This document shows positions 10,645 to 20,232 of a stretch of 64,000 nucleotides of DNA, in pieces; the first letter of the stretch is position 1; the number at the start of each line of letters is the position of its first letter. Location of the stretch: NCBI RefSeq assembly GCF_030758455.1, contig NZ_CP132353.1:3534001-3598000 (forward strand), read 5' to 3'. The notes beneath the pieces are model-generated. The model did not search any database, was not told the DNA's origin, and was given only the letters and a program-made list of their open reading frames with translations. This stretch comes from Erwinia pyri. Lineage in GTDB: Bacteria; Pseudomonadota; Gammaproteobacteria; Enterobacterales; Enterobacteriaceae. The translations under genes and the position numbers were made by a program.

Positions 10645-11379
10645 ATGGGCAAAATCGCACTGCTGTTTGCGATGTTTTTACTGCCAGCCGTCGCTATCGC
10701 CAGCGTACCCGTCACACCGGTAACGCCGCTCGCCCCGGTAAGCAAAGAGTTGAAGAAACAGTTACTCGGCACCCCCGTCTATATTCAGATCTTTAAAGAA
10801 GAACGTACGCTGGAGCTGTATGGCAAAATCGGTAACGACTACCGTTTGCTCAACAGCTATCGCATTTGTAATTTCTCGGGCGGCTTAGGTCCAAAACGTC
10901 GTCAGGGTGATTTTAAAAGTCCGGAAGGATTTTACAGCGTGGGCCTTTCCCAGCTAAAACCGGACAGCCGTTTCTATCGCGCTATAAACGTCGGCTTCCC
11001 CAACGAGTACGATCGCCAGCAGGGTTATGAGGGAAAATACCTGATGATCCACGGCAGCTGCGTCTCTATTGGCTGCTATGCGATGACCGATGCCAACATC
11101 GACGATATTTATCACTATGTGGAAGCGGCGCTGCGTAACGGCCAGCCACGTGTGGAAGTGAGCATTTACCCGTTCCGCATGACTGACAGCAATCTGCAGC
11201 GTCATCGTAACTCGGTTTATTACAGCTTCTGGCAGCAGCTACAGCCGGGCTATGCGCAGTTTGTGCAGAACCGCCTGCCGCCCTCCGTCAGCGTCAACGC
11301 GGGCCGCTACGTGCTGAACGGCCCGCTGCTCAGCACGCCCGGATCGGGATCAGCGCTCGCGCTCACCGAGACAAAATAG
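10645..11379 (+). CDS. yafK: L,D-transpeptidase-fold murein hydrolase YafK (DpaA)
   Basis: Periplasmic YkuD-domain protein, 244 residues from the ATG at 10645, which has AAGGGA upstream and begins a clear signal peptide ([20 protein letters not shown]). The catalytic block [13 protein letters not shown] contains the conserved His and Cys. The E. coli orthologue (YafK/DpaA) detaches Braun lipoprotein from peptidoglycan, and that role is inferred here. The 3' end overlaps the convergent yafJ coding region by 30 bases. Confidence 0.93.
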   Translation: MGKIALLFAMFLLPAVAIASVPVTPVTPLAPVSKELKKQLLGTPVYIQIFKEERTLELYGKIGNDYRLLNSYRICNFSGGLGPKRRQGDFKSPEGFYSVGLSQLKPDSRFYRAINVGFPNEYDRQQGYEGKYLMIHGSCVSIGCYAMTDANIDDIYHYVEAALRNGQPRVEVSIYPFRMTDSNLQRHRNSVYYSFWQQLQPGYAQFVQNRLPPSVSVNAGRYVLNGPLLSTPGSGSALALTETK

Positions 11380-12117
11380 CGCCCAGTCGCCTGGCTCAAT
11401 CTTGTGCCAGGTTTCATTGCCCGTCAGGGGCTGAGTGGCGATCACCGTGACCACGTCGTTTGGCGTGGTCTGCTTCTGAAAATCAATTTCCACATCCTGA
11501 TCCAGCAGCGTCGCTTTGCCAAAAGGCGCGCGTCGGGTTATCCAGAACAGATTGGTGGAACAGAAGGCCATCAGATAACGCCCATCTGACAGCAGCATGT
11601 TGAACACCCCTTTTTCACGTAGCTCCCCCGCCAGCTCAGCAATATAGCGGAACACCGCAGGCCAGTTACCCGGCGTGCGCGGATAGCGCGTGGTCAGCTT
11701 GTGCAGCAGCCAGCAAAACGCCTGCTCGCTGTCCGTCTCCCCAACCGGCCTGAACTGCCCGGTATCCAGCCCGCGATAGCCTTTCAGCTGGCCGTTATGG
11801 GCATAGGTCCAGTTACGTCCCCAGACTTCACGGGTAAATGGATGGGTATTTTCCAGCGACACTTCCCCCCGGTTAGCCTGACGGATATGGGCTACTACCG
11901 AGCAGGACTTGATGGGGTATTCCTGCACCAGGCGGGCAATCGGCGAGTTAAAGCTGGGCTGAGGATCTTTAAATGTACGGCACCCTTTTCCTTCATAGAA
12001 GGTAATGCCCCAACCATCTTTGTGCGGCCCCGTCCCTCCCCCGCGCTGCACCAGGCCGGTAAAGCTAAAGCAGATATCCGTTGGCACATTCGCGCTCATC
12101 CCGAGCAGTTCGCACAT
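11350..12117 (-). CDS. yafJ: Class II glutamine amidotransferase YafJ
   Basis: 255 residues, the E. coli length. After removal of Met the N-terminal Cys2 ([14 protein letters not shown]) is the nucleophile expected of Ntn-type glutamine amidotransferases. Further family blocks are [19 protein letters not shown] and WTYAHNGQL. The physiological acceptor of the ammonia is not known. The gene overlaps the 3' end of yafK and lies 42 bases after the gmhA stop on the same strand. Confidence 0.93.
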   Translation of the reverse strand: MCELLGMSANVPTDICFSFTGLVQRGGGTGPHKDGWGITFYEGKGCRTFKDPQPSFNSPIARLVQEYPIKSCSVVAHIRQANRGEVSLENTHPFTREVWGRNWTYAHNGQLKGYRGLDTGQFRPVGETDSEQAFCWLLHKLTTRYPRTPGNWPAVFRYIAELAGELREKGVFNMLLSDGRYLMAFCSTNLFWITRRAPFGKATLLDQDVEIDFQKQTTPNDVVTVIATQPLTGNETWHKIEPGDWALFCLGERER

Positions 12118-12159
12118 AGAAAACCCTCACGTAGCGGCCAGCGGCGCTGGCCTGAATGC

Positions 12160-12738
12160 TTACTCAGCCATCTCTTTTTCGATCAGCAGGATCAGAATAT
12201 GGATAACTTTGATGTGGATCTCCTGAATACGATCGGCATAACCAAAGTGTGGCACACGAATTTCCACATCAGCCATGCCATCCATCTTGCCGCCATCTTT
12301 GCCGGTCAGGGTAATCACTTTCATGCCCTGCGCACGCGCCGCCTCGACCGCTTTGATAACGTTAGCGGAGTTACCGGAGGTTGAGATGCCGAACAGCACA
12401 TCGCCCGCTTTACCTACCGCTTCCAGATAGCGGGAGAAGACAAAATCGTAGCCAAAATCGTTGCTGACGCAGGAGAGATGGCTGACATCAGAGATAGCGA
12501 TAGCCGGATAGCCCGGACGATTTTCGCGGTAGCGACCGGTCAGCTCTTCCGCAAAATGCATGGCGTCACAATGCGAACCGCCGTTGCCGCAGGAGAGCAC
12601 TTTCCCCCCCGCCTTGAACGAGTCAGCCAGCAGCACCGCCGCGCGCTGGATGGCGTGAATATTCGCTTCATCGCTGAGAAATTTATTCAGCGTCTCTGCG
12701 GCTTCGTTGAGCTCTGCACGAATGATGTCCTGATACAT
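12160..12738 (-). CDS. gmhA: Sedoheptulose-7-phosphate isomerase
   Basis: First step of ADP-heptose synthesis for the lipopolysaccharide inner core: sedoheptulose 7-phosphate to heptose 7-phosphate. 192 residues as in E. coli GmhA (LpcA). SIS-fold sugar-phosphate motifs are visible ([33 protein letters not shown]). Followed by yafJ on the same strand and divergent from fadE. Confidence 0.97.
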   Translation of the reverse strand: MYQDIIRAELNEAAETLNKFLSDEANIHAIQRAAVLLADSFKAGGKVLSCGNGGSHCDAMHFAEELTGRYRENRPGYPAIAISDVSHLSCVSNDFGYDFVFSRYLEAVGKAGDVLFGISTSGNSANVIKAVEAARAQGMKVITLTGKDGGKMDGMADVEIRVPHFGYADRIQEIHIKVIHILILLIEKEMAE

Positions 12739-12915
12739 AGGGGAAGTCCTTTATAGGTGAGGTTATTGTCAGTTTACCAAGTTGGGAGAGGGGCGAAAAG
12801 CGCCCTGCGCCCTGCGCCCTCGCTTTGACTTTTGGTGCGACCGGTTTGTGAGCCAGGTTGTAATTATTATGTAAACAGATTGCTAAGCAAGATTATCTCG
12901 ATTAAACCTGTAACC

Positions 12916-12932
12916 AACAGGTCAGACCTCTT
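12916..12932 (+). promoter_or_regulatory. FadR-like operator before fadE
   Basis: AACAGGTCAGACCTCTT contains the perfect inner palindrome GGTC-A-GACC of FadR operators and lies 22 bases upstream of the fadE start. Repression of fadE by FadR, relieved by long-chain acyl-CoA, is known in E. coli; the site here is inferred from pattern. Confidence 0.7.
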
Positions 12933-12953
12933 ACTACTTATGGAGCAACAGTT

Positions 12954-15398
12954 ATGATGGTTCTCAGTATAGTCGCGACGATCGTGCTGATCGGCGCTCT
13001 GCTTTATCACCGCGTTCCGCTGCTGTTGAGCAGCGCGATCCTGCTGATCTGGACCGCAGCGTGGGCGATGGCCCACCTCTGGACGCCGTGGCTGCTGATC
13101 CCGCTGATCCTTGTCCTGCTGCCCTTTACGCTGCTTTCGCTGCGTCGGGAAATATTTTCGAAGCGGATGCTGAAAACCTTCCGTAAAGTAATGCCGCCGA
13201 TGTCGCGTACGGAAAAAGAAGCGATTGAGGCTGGCACCACCTGGTGGGAAGGCGATCTGTTTCGCGGCACGCCAGACTGGAAAAAACTGCACAACTATCC
13301 GCAGCCACGTCTGACGGAAGAGGAGCAGGCTTTCCTGAGCGGGCCGGTTGAAGAGGCCTGCCGCATGGCTAACGATTTTCAGATCACCCATGAAATGGCC
13401 GATCTGCCCCCGGAGCTTTGGGCCTACCTGAAAGAGCAGCGCTTCTTTGCGATGATCATCAAAAAAGAGTATGGCGGGCTGGCTTTCTCAGCCTATGCCC
13501 AGGCGCGCGTGCTGCAGAAACTGGCTGGCGTCTCCGGCATTCTGGCCATCACCGTTGGCGTGCCTAACTCACTCGGCCCGGGCGAGCTGTTGCAGCACTA
13601 TGGTACCGATGAGCAGAAAAATCGCTATCTGCCGCGTCTGGCACGCGGAGAGGAAATCCCCTGCTTTGCGCTTACCAGCCCGGAAGCGGGCTCGGATGCA
13701 GGCGCCATTCCTGATACCGGCGTGGTCTGTATGGGCAACTGGCAGGGAGAGCAGGTGCTGGGCATGCGCCTGACCTGGAACAAGCGCTACATTACCCTTG
13801 CGCCTGTGGCTACGGTGCTGGGTCTGGCCTTCAAGCTTTCAGATCCTGAACATCTGCTCGGTGAAACTGAGGAGTTAGGTATTACCTGCGCGCTGATCCC
13901 GACCGATACGGCGGGCGTGGAGATAGGCAGCCGCCACTTCCCGCTGAACGTACCGTTCCAGAATGGCCCGACGCGCGGCAAAGATATCTTTGTCCCCATC
14001 GACTACATCATTGGCGGGCCAAAAATGGCCGGTCAGGGGTGGCGGATGCTGGTGGAGTGTCTCTCTGTAGGACGGGGTATAACCCTGCCCTCTAACTCTA
14101 CCGGCAGCCTGAAAAGCATTGCGCTGGCTATTGGCGCTTATGCCCATATTCGTCGCCAGTTCCGCCTGCCTATTGGCAAAATGGAGGGAATCGAAGAGCC
14201 GCTGGCACGCATCGCCGGGAATGCTTATGTGATGGATGCCGCCGCCACGCTGATCACCTCCGGGATTATGCTGGGTGAAAAACCGGCGGTGCTTTCCGCT
14301 ATCGTGAAATACCACTGCACCCATCGCGGCCAGCGCGCCATTATGGATGCGATGGATATTGCAGGCGGCAAAGGCATTATGCTCGGCAAAAGCAACTTCC
14401 TGGCCAGGGCTTATCAGGGCGCACCGATTGCCATCACGGTGGAAGGGGCGAATATCCTGACCCGCAGCATGATTATCTTCGGCCAGGGCGCTATCCGCTG
14501 CCATCCCTACGTGCTGACAGAGATGGCAGCCGCGCAGAACAACGATCTTATCGCGTTTGATAAAGCGCTATTCAGCCATGTTGGCCATGTGGGAAGCAAT
14601 ACTGCGCGTAGTCTGTGGCTTGGAATTACCGGCGGTCTTACCAGCGCTTCGCCCACCCGCGATGCCACACGGCGTTATTATCAGCATCTGAATCGCCTGA
14701 GCGCCAACATGGCGCTGCTGTCGGACGTCTCCATGTCGGTGCTGGGCGGCAGCCTGAAGCGTCGTGAACGTATCTCTGCGCGGCTCGGCGATCTGCTGAG
14801 CCAGCTCTATCTGGCCTCTGCGGCGCTGAAGCGCTATGAGGATGAGGGACGTAACGAGGCTGACCTGCCGTTACTGCACTGGGGCGTACAGGATGCGCTG
14901 AATCAGGCGGAAGTAGCCATTGACGATTTGCTGCGTAACTTCCCAAATCAGCTGGTTGCGGGCATGCTGCGCACGGTAGTGTTCCCGCTGGGCCGTCACT
15001 GCCGCGCCCCTTCCGATCGTCTGGATCATCAGCTGGCGCGAATGCTGCAGCTCCCCTCCGCGACCCGCAGCCGTTTAGGACGCGGTATGTACCTGACGCC
15101 AGGTGAAAACAATCCGGCAGGTCAGCTGGAAGAGGCGCTGGCAGACGTGATGGCGGCAGAAGCGATCCACGATCGTCTTTGCAAGCAGTTTAAAAAGCCT
15201 CTGCCGTTCACCCGTCTTGACGAGCTGGCAAAACAGGGGCTACAGGAAAAATGGATCACCGAACAGGAAGCCAGCGTGCTTATGCGCGCGGAAACCAGTC
15301 GCCTGCGCTCTATCAATGTGGATGAATTCGATCCTGAGGAGCTGGCCACGCAACCGGTAAAGCCTGCAGAACCGATAAGAAAGAGTGAAGCAGCTTAA
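12954..15398 (+). CDS. fadE: Acyl-CoA dehydrogenase FadE
   Basis: First step of each beta-oxidation round: FAD-dependent oxidation of acyl-CoA to trans-2-enoyl-CoA. 814 residues, the E. coli length. The N-terminus has two or three hydrophobic segments (about 1-60) that anchor it in the membrane. The dehydrogenase core begins near [17 protein letters not shown] and includes [18 protein letters not shown] and [16 protein letters not shown] FadR-like operator stands just upstream and a perfect 13-bp terminator hairpin downstream, so it is monocistronic. Confidence 0.97.
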   Translation: MMVLSIVATIVLIGALLYHRVPLLLSSAILLIWTAAWAMAHLWTPWLLIPLILVLLPFTLLSLRREIFSKRMLKTFRKVMPPMSRTEKEAIEAGTTWWEGDLFRGTPDWKKLHNYPQPRLTEEEQAFLSGPVEEACRMANDFQITHEMADLPPELWAYLKEQRFFAMIIKKEYGGLAFSAYAQARVLQKLAGVSGILAITVGVPNSLGPGELLQHYGTDEQKNRYLPRLARGEEIPCFALTSPEAGSDAGAIPDTGVVCMGNWQGEQVLGMRLTWNKRYITLAPVATVLGLAFKLSDPEHLLGETEELGITCALIPTDTAGVEIGSRHFPLNVPFQNGPTRGKDIFVPIDYIIGGPKMAGQGWRMLVECLSVGRGITLPSNSTGSLKSIALAIGAYAHIRRQFRLPIGKMEGIEEPLARIAGNAYVMDAAATLITSGIMLGEKPAVLSAIVKYHCTHRGQRAIMDAMDIAGGKGIMLGKSNFLARAYQGAPIAITVEGANILTRSMIIFGQGAIRCHPYVLTEMAAAQNNDLIAFDKALFSHVGHVGSNTARSLWLGITGGLTSASPTRDATRRYYQHLNRLSANMALLSDVSMSVLGGSLKRRERISARLGDLLSQLYLASAALKRYEDEGRNEADLPLLHWGVQDALNQAEVAIDDLLRNFPNQLVAGMLRTVVFPLGRHCRAPSDRLDHQLARMLQLPSATRSRLGRGMYLTPGENNPAGQLEEALADVMAAEAIHDRLCKQFKKPLPFTRLDELAKQGLQEKWITEQEASVLMRAETSRLRSINVDEFDPEELATQPVKPAEPIRKSEAA

Positions 15399-15411
15399 CC
15401 AGCCAGTAAAA

Positions 15412-15443
15412 TAAGAAAGCCGGGGAAAAACCCGGCTTTCTTA
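15412..15443. terminator. Terminator after fadE
   Basis: Perfect 13-base stem TAAGAAAGCCGGG / CCCGGCTTTCTTA with a six-base loop, 13 bases after the fadE stop codon. Confidence 0.85.
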
Positions 15444-15641
15444 TATAAAATAATCACCTGACTTATTATTACCTGCATTAACACCTGCCATAAATATTCA
15501 CTTTTATTTCTCTCTTAATTTAAAACTAATAAATCCTCTCTAAAGTAATCCTCAAGCGGGAACCTCCAGACACCGGCCTTACTGGCCACAGGTTTTAGGC
15601 GATATAAAAAAACAGATAATACCTTTGGCGAGAGATGCCCC

Positions 15642-16406
15642 ATGACTAACACACAACAAGCCATAACCAAAATTCCCGCTGTTACAGCAATATTCTGGTT
15701 AATCAAAATAGCGGCAACAACGCTGGGTGAAACCGGCGGTGATGCCGTGACCATGTCTATGGATCTGGGATATTTAACCGGCACACTGATTTTTGCCGTG
15801 ATTTTTTTAATTGCCGTCACCGTGCAAATTAAATCACCACGATTTAATCCCTTTATTTACTGGTTCACGGTTATTGCTACCACCACAGTGGGTACTACGC
15901 TTGCCGACTTTGCCGATCGCTCTTTAGGCATAGGTTATCTCGGCGGCTCAATCATTTTAAGTACCCTGTTAGCCACCTCGCTGTTCTTCTGGTGGGCACT
16001 GTGCGGCACGGTAGCCGTTCATTCCGTGAATAACCGCCGTACAGAGATATTTTACTGGATAACTATTATGTTTTCCCAGACGCTGGGCACCGCATTGGGT
16101 GACTGGACGGCGGATTCTGCCGGGCTGGGCTATGCCGGCGGCATTGTGCTCTTTGCCGCAGCGCTGATTATTCTGATCGGCTGCTATCTGTTTACCCGCT
16201 GGTCCCGCACGGCCATTTTCTGGGCCGCTTTTATCCTGACGCGTCCATTAGGAGCAGTGGTGGGCGATTTTCTGGATAAGCCGCTGGCGCAAGGAGGCCT
16301 TGAACTCAGCCGCTACAGCGCATCGCTGGCGCTGATGCTGTTTATTATCGCCGCTATTGCACTCTTGCCGCAGCGCTCTGCCAGTCCGTTGCCAGAGGCC
16401 GCATAA
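15642..16406 (+). CDS. DUF347/COG4705-type membrane protein with four internal repeats
   Basis: Polytopic inner-membrane protein of 254 residues with no known function. Four internal repeats of about 45-60 residues are visible, each opening with a (T/P)LG-x3-D/GD motif: TTLGETGGD (26-34), TTVGTTLAD (81-89), QTLGTALGD (146-154) and RPLGAVVGD (201-209), each followed by a glycine-rich hydrophobic helix (for example LGYLTGTLIFAV). This matches the DUF347 repeat family. Conserved Asp/Glu within membrane segments would suit a transporter, but this is inference. It stands alone between fadE and mtnK and converges on mtnK. Confidence 0.8.
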   Translation: MTNTQQAITKIPAVTAIFWLIKIAATTLGETGGDAVTMSMDLGYLTGTLIFAVIFLIAVTVQIKSPRFNPFIYWFTVIATTTVGTTLADFADRSLGIGYLGGSIILSTLLATSLFFWWALCGTVAVHSVNNRRTEIFYWITIMFSQTLGTALGDWTADSAGLGYAGGIVLFAAALIILIGCYLFTRWSRTAIFWAAFILTRPLGAVVGDFLDKPLAQGGLELSRYSASLALMLFIIAAIALLPQRSASPLPEAA

Positions 16407-16442
16407 ATCTCCCGCCAGCACGGATAATGTTCGCTAAAACAG

Positions 16443-16473
16443 AAAACGCCTGATGCACTGCATCAGGCGTTTC
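16443..16473. terminator. Bidirectional terminator between the DUF347 gene and mtnK
   Basis: Stem AAACGCCTGATGCA / TGCATCAGGCGTTT with a one-base centre, placed between the two convergent stop codons. Confidence 0.8.
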
Positions 16474-16516
16474 AGAGGCTCGAAGGCGTTAATCTCTCCC
16501 GGTGCGTGACCTGCGT

Positions 16517-17716
16517 TCAGCCGTTCTGACGAACGCGGGCAATCAGCGCATCGCTGTCAGCGATACGATCGGCCGCCAGGATCAGGGTACGGCCCAGAGT
16601 AATTGCCTGGCGCACGCACTCAATACGCATGGCGTCATCGTTGATGCTCTTGATATCAGCGACCTGTGACATCCCCACCGTACGTCGTATCACTTCCGTT
16701 CCGCAGAAGCCCAGCGTATCGCGCCAGATTTTTTGCAGGAACTCAGCGGCGTAGCCCGGGTAAGCCAGCGCCCGATCCTGCGTTTTTTCTGCCGCCAGCG
16801 CCAGAAAACCTTCGGCAAAACTCTGCCAGGTGGCGCTGACGTCTCTGAGACGTTTTTCGCGCGCGTCCGCCGCTTCACGTGGTGCCAGCAGGCCCGGTAG
16901 TGCGCAGTAGTTGATCAGGATATTGCCTATCGCGCTGCCAACGTCAAACCCGATGGGACCGTAATAACCAAACTCCGCATCAATCACTTTCAGGCTGCCT
17001 TCGGCAACAAAAATCGACCCGCTGTGAACATCACCATGCAGCAGCGCTTCAGCGTGAGAGAGAAAATGGTGCTTAAGCCCGGCCACCTTTTGACGAAGCT
17101 CATCGTCATCACGCAGCGAGGCGACCAGCGGCTCCAGGGCGCGGGGATAGCCGTTGCGCTCGTGCACTTCGTAAGGCTCGTTGAAAAACAGCTCTTCCGT
17201 GATATCGCACAGTTCAGGGTTGGTAAAACGGATAACATCCGCTTTTTTCTGGTGAGGATGTTGGTAAAAGTCTGAGGTGTGGAACAGCGTCTGCGCCAGA
17301 TATTCCCCCAGTTGCGAAGCCGCCTGCGGATAATCAACGCCTTTCACCTGCTCGCCGCGCCAGATGGCATGGCTGGAGAGATCCTCCATCACCATCACCG
17401 CCAGCGCCGGATTGTAATGCAGGATCTTTACCGTGTGTTGGGGACAATATTGCCCGTGAATTTGCAGCACTTCAGCTTCAATGCGGGCGCGGTCCAGCGT
17501 CAGGGGCCAGGATTCGCCCACGCAGCGTACATAAGGCAGCGCCTGCTTGACGATGACGCGGCTGACGCCCTGGCTGTCGAATATCTTGAAGACAAGATTA
17601 AGGTTACCGTCACCAACTTCCTGCGACTCAACCAGCGTTTCTGGCTTTTCAACACCACCGAACTGGCGGGCATATTCCACAGCATCTGCTGCCGTGAAGG
17701 TACGGTATTGCGACAT
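16517..17716 (-). CDS. mtnK: 5-methylthioribose kinase
   Basis: Methionine salvage: ATP-dependent phosphorylation of S-methyl-5-thioribose to its 1-phosphate. 399 residues. Protein-kinase/aminoglycoside-phosphotransferase fold with the catalytic loop [13 protein letters not shown] and the metal-binding segment [17 protein letters not shown]. Divergent from mtnA, which uses its product; MetJ-type boxes lie in the shared intergenic region. Klebsiella-type enterics have the same mtnK|mtnA arrangement. Confidence 0.95.
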   Translation of the reverse strand: MSQYRTFTAADAVEYARQFGGVEKPETLVESQEVGDGNLNLVFKIFDSQGVSRVIVKQALPYVRCVGESWPLTLDRARIEAEVLQIHGQYCPQHTVKILHYNPALAVMVMEDLSSHAIWRGEQVKGVDYPQAASQLGEYLAQTLFHTSDFYQHPHQKKADVIRFTNPELCDITEELFFNEPYEVHERNGYPRALEPLVASLRDDDELRQKVAGLKHHFLSHAEALLHGDVHSGSIFVAEGSLKVIDAEFGYYGPIGFDVGSAIGNILINYCALPGLLAPREAADAREKRLRDVSATWQSFAEGFLALAAEKTQDRALAYPGYAAEFLQKIWRDTLGFCGTEVIRRTVGMSQVADIKSINDDAMRIECVRQAITLGRTLILAADRIADSDALIARVRQNG

Positions 17717-17788
17717 TCACTCACCCTCTTCGAAACGTTCCAGCCTGACCGACGCGCCCGTCACTTCAGCGCAAATTCCTGGCATAAA

Positions 17789-17812
17789 AGCCGTTCAGAC
17801 GTCTATACATCC
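17789..17812. promoter_or_regulatory. MetJ-type operator between mtnK and mtnA
   Basis: A perfect eight-base MET box AGACGTCT (17797-17804) is flanked on both sides, in register, by weaker boxes AGCCGTTC and ATACATCC (five of eight matches each). MetJ binds at least two adjacent boxes cooperatively, so both divergent genes are probably repressed when S-adenosylmethionine is plentiful. Confidence 0.65.
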
Positions 17813-17865
17813 GTTCAGCATGTTGGCACAATATGCCCTGACTACGCAACCAGGATTTAACCTCT

Positions 17866-18891
17866 ATGCAGACCCTCAGCACAACCAGCTTACAAGTTCG
17901 TGATAACCAGCTCTGGATCCTCGATCAGCAGGCCCTGCCGCAGAAAAAAATCTGGTGCCCCACGCCCGGTGTCGCAGAGCTGGTTGGCCATATAAAGGCG
18001 CTGAGAGTTCGCGGCGCCCCGCTGATAGGCCTCTCTGCCAGTCTGCTGCTCGCCTTGCTGGCAGAGCAGGGGCTCACCCGGGCTGAGCTGGCGGAAGCGC
18101 TTGAAGTGCTGCGGGCTTCGCGCCCTACTGCCGTTAACCTGATGAACAATCTTGATCGGATGAAGCTGGCTCTGGCGCAGGAGAACTACGTTACCGCACT
18201 GACCTTTGAGGCGCTGCGCCTGATCGAGGAAGATAAAGCGCTGTGCGACAACATCGCTGCAGCCGGGGCAAAACTGATCCCCCGCGGTAGCCGTTTACTG
18301 ACGCACTGTAATACTGGCGGACTGGCAACCGCAGGCGTTGGCACCGCTCTTGGGGTGATTTCGCGCGGCTGGCAGGAGGGCAACGTTGAACAGGTCTGGG
18401 TGGATGAAACCCGCCCGCTGTTACAGGGGGGTCGTCTGACGGCGTGGGAGCTGGGCGAGTTGGGCGTGCCTTATCGCCTGATCTGCGACAGCATGGCGGC
18501 CAGCCTGATGGCGAAAAAACAGGTCGATGCTGTCTGGGTGGGCGCAGACAGAATTGCGGCCAACGGCGACGTGGCGAACAAAATTGGTACCTACAGCCTG
18601 GCCGTGCTGGCGCATTACCACGGCGTGCCTTTTTATGTTGCCGCTCCGCATACCACGCTCGATTCGGCCTGCCCGGACGGCAACGCCATTCCGATCGAGC
18701 AGCGTGCAGCCAGCGAAGTGACCGGCGTGGCGGGCAGCTTTGGCGAGGTACAGTGGGCCCCTGAAGAGGCGCAGGTTTACAATCCTGCTTTTGACGTGAC
18801 GCCAGCAGCAATGATTAGCGGCTGGGTGTTGGATACGGGCGTAGTCACCCCTGCACAGGTTGAGGCAGGTATTTTTCAGCCCCACCGTTAA
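17866..18891 (+). CDS. mtnA: Methylthioribose-1-phosphate isomerase
   Basis: Isomerises 5-methylthioribose 1-phosphate to 5-methylthioribulose 1-phosphate in the methionine salvage pathway. 341 residues, of the eIF2B-alpha-like family. The active-site Cys is in [20 protein letters not shown], and the active-site Asp is in [20 protein letters not shown]. Divergent from mtnK, 149 bases apart, with a MetJ-type operator in between. The rest of the pathway (mtnBCDE) lies 3 kb further on, beyond three inserted genes. Confidence 0.95.
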   Translation: MQTLSTTSLQVRDNQLWILDQQALPQKKIWCPTPGVAELVGHIKALRVRGAPLIGLSASLLLALLAEQGLTRAELAEALEVLRASRPTAVNLMNNLDRMKLALAQENYVTALTFEALRLIEEDKALCDNIAAAGAKLIPRGSRLLTHCNTGGLATAGVGTALGVISRGWQEGNVEQVWVDETRPLLQGGRLTAWELGELGVPYRLICDSMAASLMAKKQVDAVWVGADRIAANGDVANKIGTYSLAVLAHYHGVPFYVAAPHTTLDSACPDGNAIPIEQRAASEVTGVAGSFGEVQWAPEEAQVYNPAFDVTPAAMISGWVLDTGVVTPAQVEAGIFQPHR

Positions 18892-19107
18892 CGGCCCAAA
18901 TCAGGCGTTTTCAGGTAAGAAGCCGCGCGGCGGCACAGGCACTGCTGAATCGATGAAGTTACTGCGCTCGCTTGTGCGCCTTCTCTCACGGGCGATCGGG
19001 TCTGACTGGTATGCGGGCTTAGCTTTGTGATTTAATAGTGAATTCAAAGAGTGATTTTTTAGCAAAAAACATTCCCTGTTCCCTGCCAGGCAACAATTTG
19101 GTGATCC

Positions 19108-19887
19108 ATGCCTTTTGAAAAATTATTTTCAGCTCTCTCCCTTTCCCACAAAGATGAAATCAAGGTAGCGAGTGAAAGAGATCGGTATGGCACGATTTTT
19201 GTGGTCGATAAGAGAAATTATCGGATTATGCGATTCGACAGTATCTTTGAGCAGAGCAAAATGAACAGGAACCATCCTGAGGTGCCGGTTCATAACTACA
19301 TCAAAGCTATGATGATGTCGACAGCGCTTGAGAAGCCCCAGTCAGCGCTGATCCTCGGGCTTGGCGGTGGCAGCCTGGTTCGCGCTCTTCACGCTTGTGA
19401 TAGTGATATCCGCATAGATGTGGTTGAGCTGAGAAAAAAAGTTATCACTATCGCCAGGAAACACTTTTTTATTCCTGACGTTAATAATATCGCTTATTTT
19501 GCTCAGGACGCCGGATCCTTCATTGAAAAGAATAAAATAAAGTACTCTCACATATTTTCCGATTTGTATTCGGCAGAAGATATGGTTTCCCTGCAGAAAA
19601 TGGGTGACTTTATTAAAAACTGTGCTGCATCGCTGATGCCTGACGGCTGGCTGGTGATGAATTATCATATTTCCCCCATTCGCTCCCCCTCCCTTTTAGC
19701 GCTTTTCAGCGACTATTTTGGCACTCTCTTATATTGCACTACGCCCAGTGGTAATGTGGTCATCTATGCAACCCAATCGGCGAAAGTCGCTGAGACAGAG
19801 GTATTAAGAAAACAATGCTATTCTGCCTCTCCCTCTTCGCTTTACGATTTCAGGCTATTATCCACTAAACTTTCTCGCTGGGTCTGA
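19108..19887 (+). CDS. Spermidine synthase-like (SAM-fold) protein
   Basis: 259 residues with the Rossmann fold of polyamine aminopropyltransferases. GLGGGSLVRALHA corresponds to the nucleotide loop (GGGDGG in SpeE), and DVVELRKKVITIARKHF to the strand ending in the acidic residue that binds the ribose. The catalytic D-[ST]-x-D-P segment of true spermidine synthases is replaced by SDLYSAEDM, so aminopropyl transfer is uncertain. The gene is visibly more AT-rich than its neighbours. It sits inside the methionine salvage cluster, which recycles the methylthioadenosine made by polyamine synthesis, so a link is possible but unproven. Confidence 0.7.
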   Translation: MPFEKLFSALSLSHKDEIKVASERDRYGTIFVVDKRNYRIMRFDSIFEQSKMNRNHPEVPVHNYIKAMMMSTALEKPQSALILGLGGGSLVRALHACDSDIRIDVVELRKKVITIARKHFFIPDVNNIAYFAQDAGSFIEKNKIKYSHIFSDLYSAEDMVSLQKMGDFIKNCAASLMPDGWLVMNYHISPIRSPSLLALFSDYFGTLLYCTTPSGNVVIYATQSAKVAETEVLRKQCYSASPSSLYDFRLLSTKLSRWV

Positions 19888-20232
19888 ACCTGCAACAGCC
19901 TGGCAATTCTCCCCACGATTATCTTTTCTCAGGCTTGATTAGTGAAAAGACGACCTGATAAATAGCACTTAAACGCCCTTTTCCTGTAATAGACAAAAAC
20001 ATTTAAAGCATCATTATTTCAGGCGGCGCTACGGCCAGAGAGGGCTGCCGTAATTTGCATTTTCTTTAATGAAATAATCCTCTGCTCACGATTAAAATTT
20101 CTGCCAGAGATACTGTTTCATTTTCTCCGGGATGTGCCAGGATACATCTCATAGCGCACTATTTAAGAGCGCTCTATATAAAACTAATAATGATTAGCGA
20201 CACCATTTACCAGTCAACACCGGGGAAAACCG
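19888..20232. other. AT-rich intergenic region before the chemoreceptor gene
   Basis: About 345 bases of AT-rich DNA with no coding frame recognised. It must hold the promoter of the chemoreceptor gene. A ten-base palindrome AGAGCGCTCT occurs near 20166-20175. A convincing flagellar sigma-28 promoter was looked for and not found. Confidence 0.4.

Noticed and set aside
15444..15641. Possible metal riboswitch before the DUF347 gene
   Set aside because: Some paired segments exist but I could not fit the conserved loops of the yybP-ykoY or other known classes.
20160..20232. Sigma-28 (flagellar) promoter before the chemoreceptor
   Set aside because: TAAA-like and GCGA-like pieces occur, but the spacing and the GCCGATAA element do not match.
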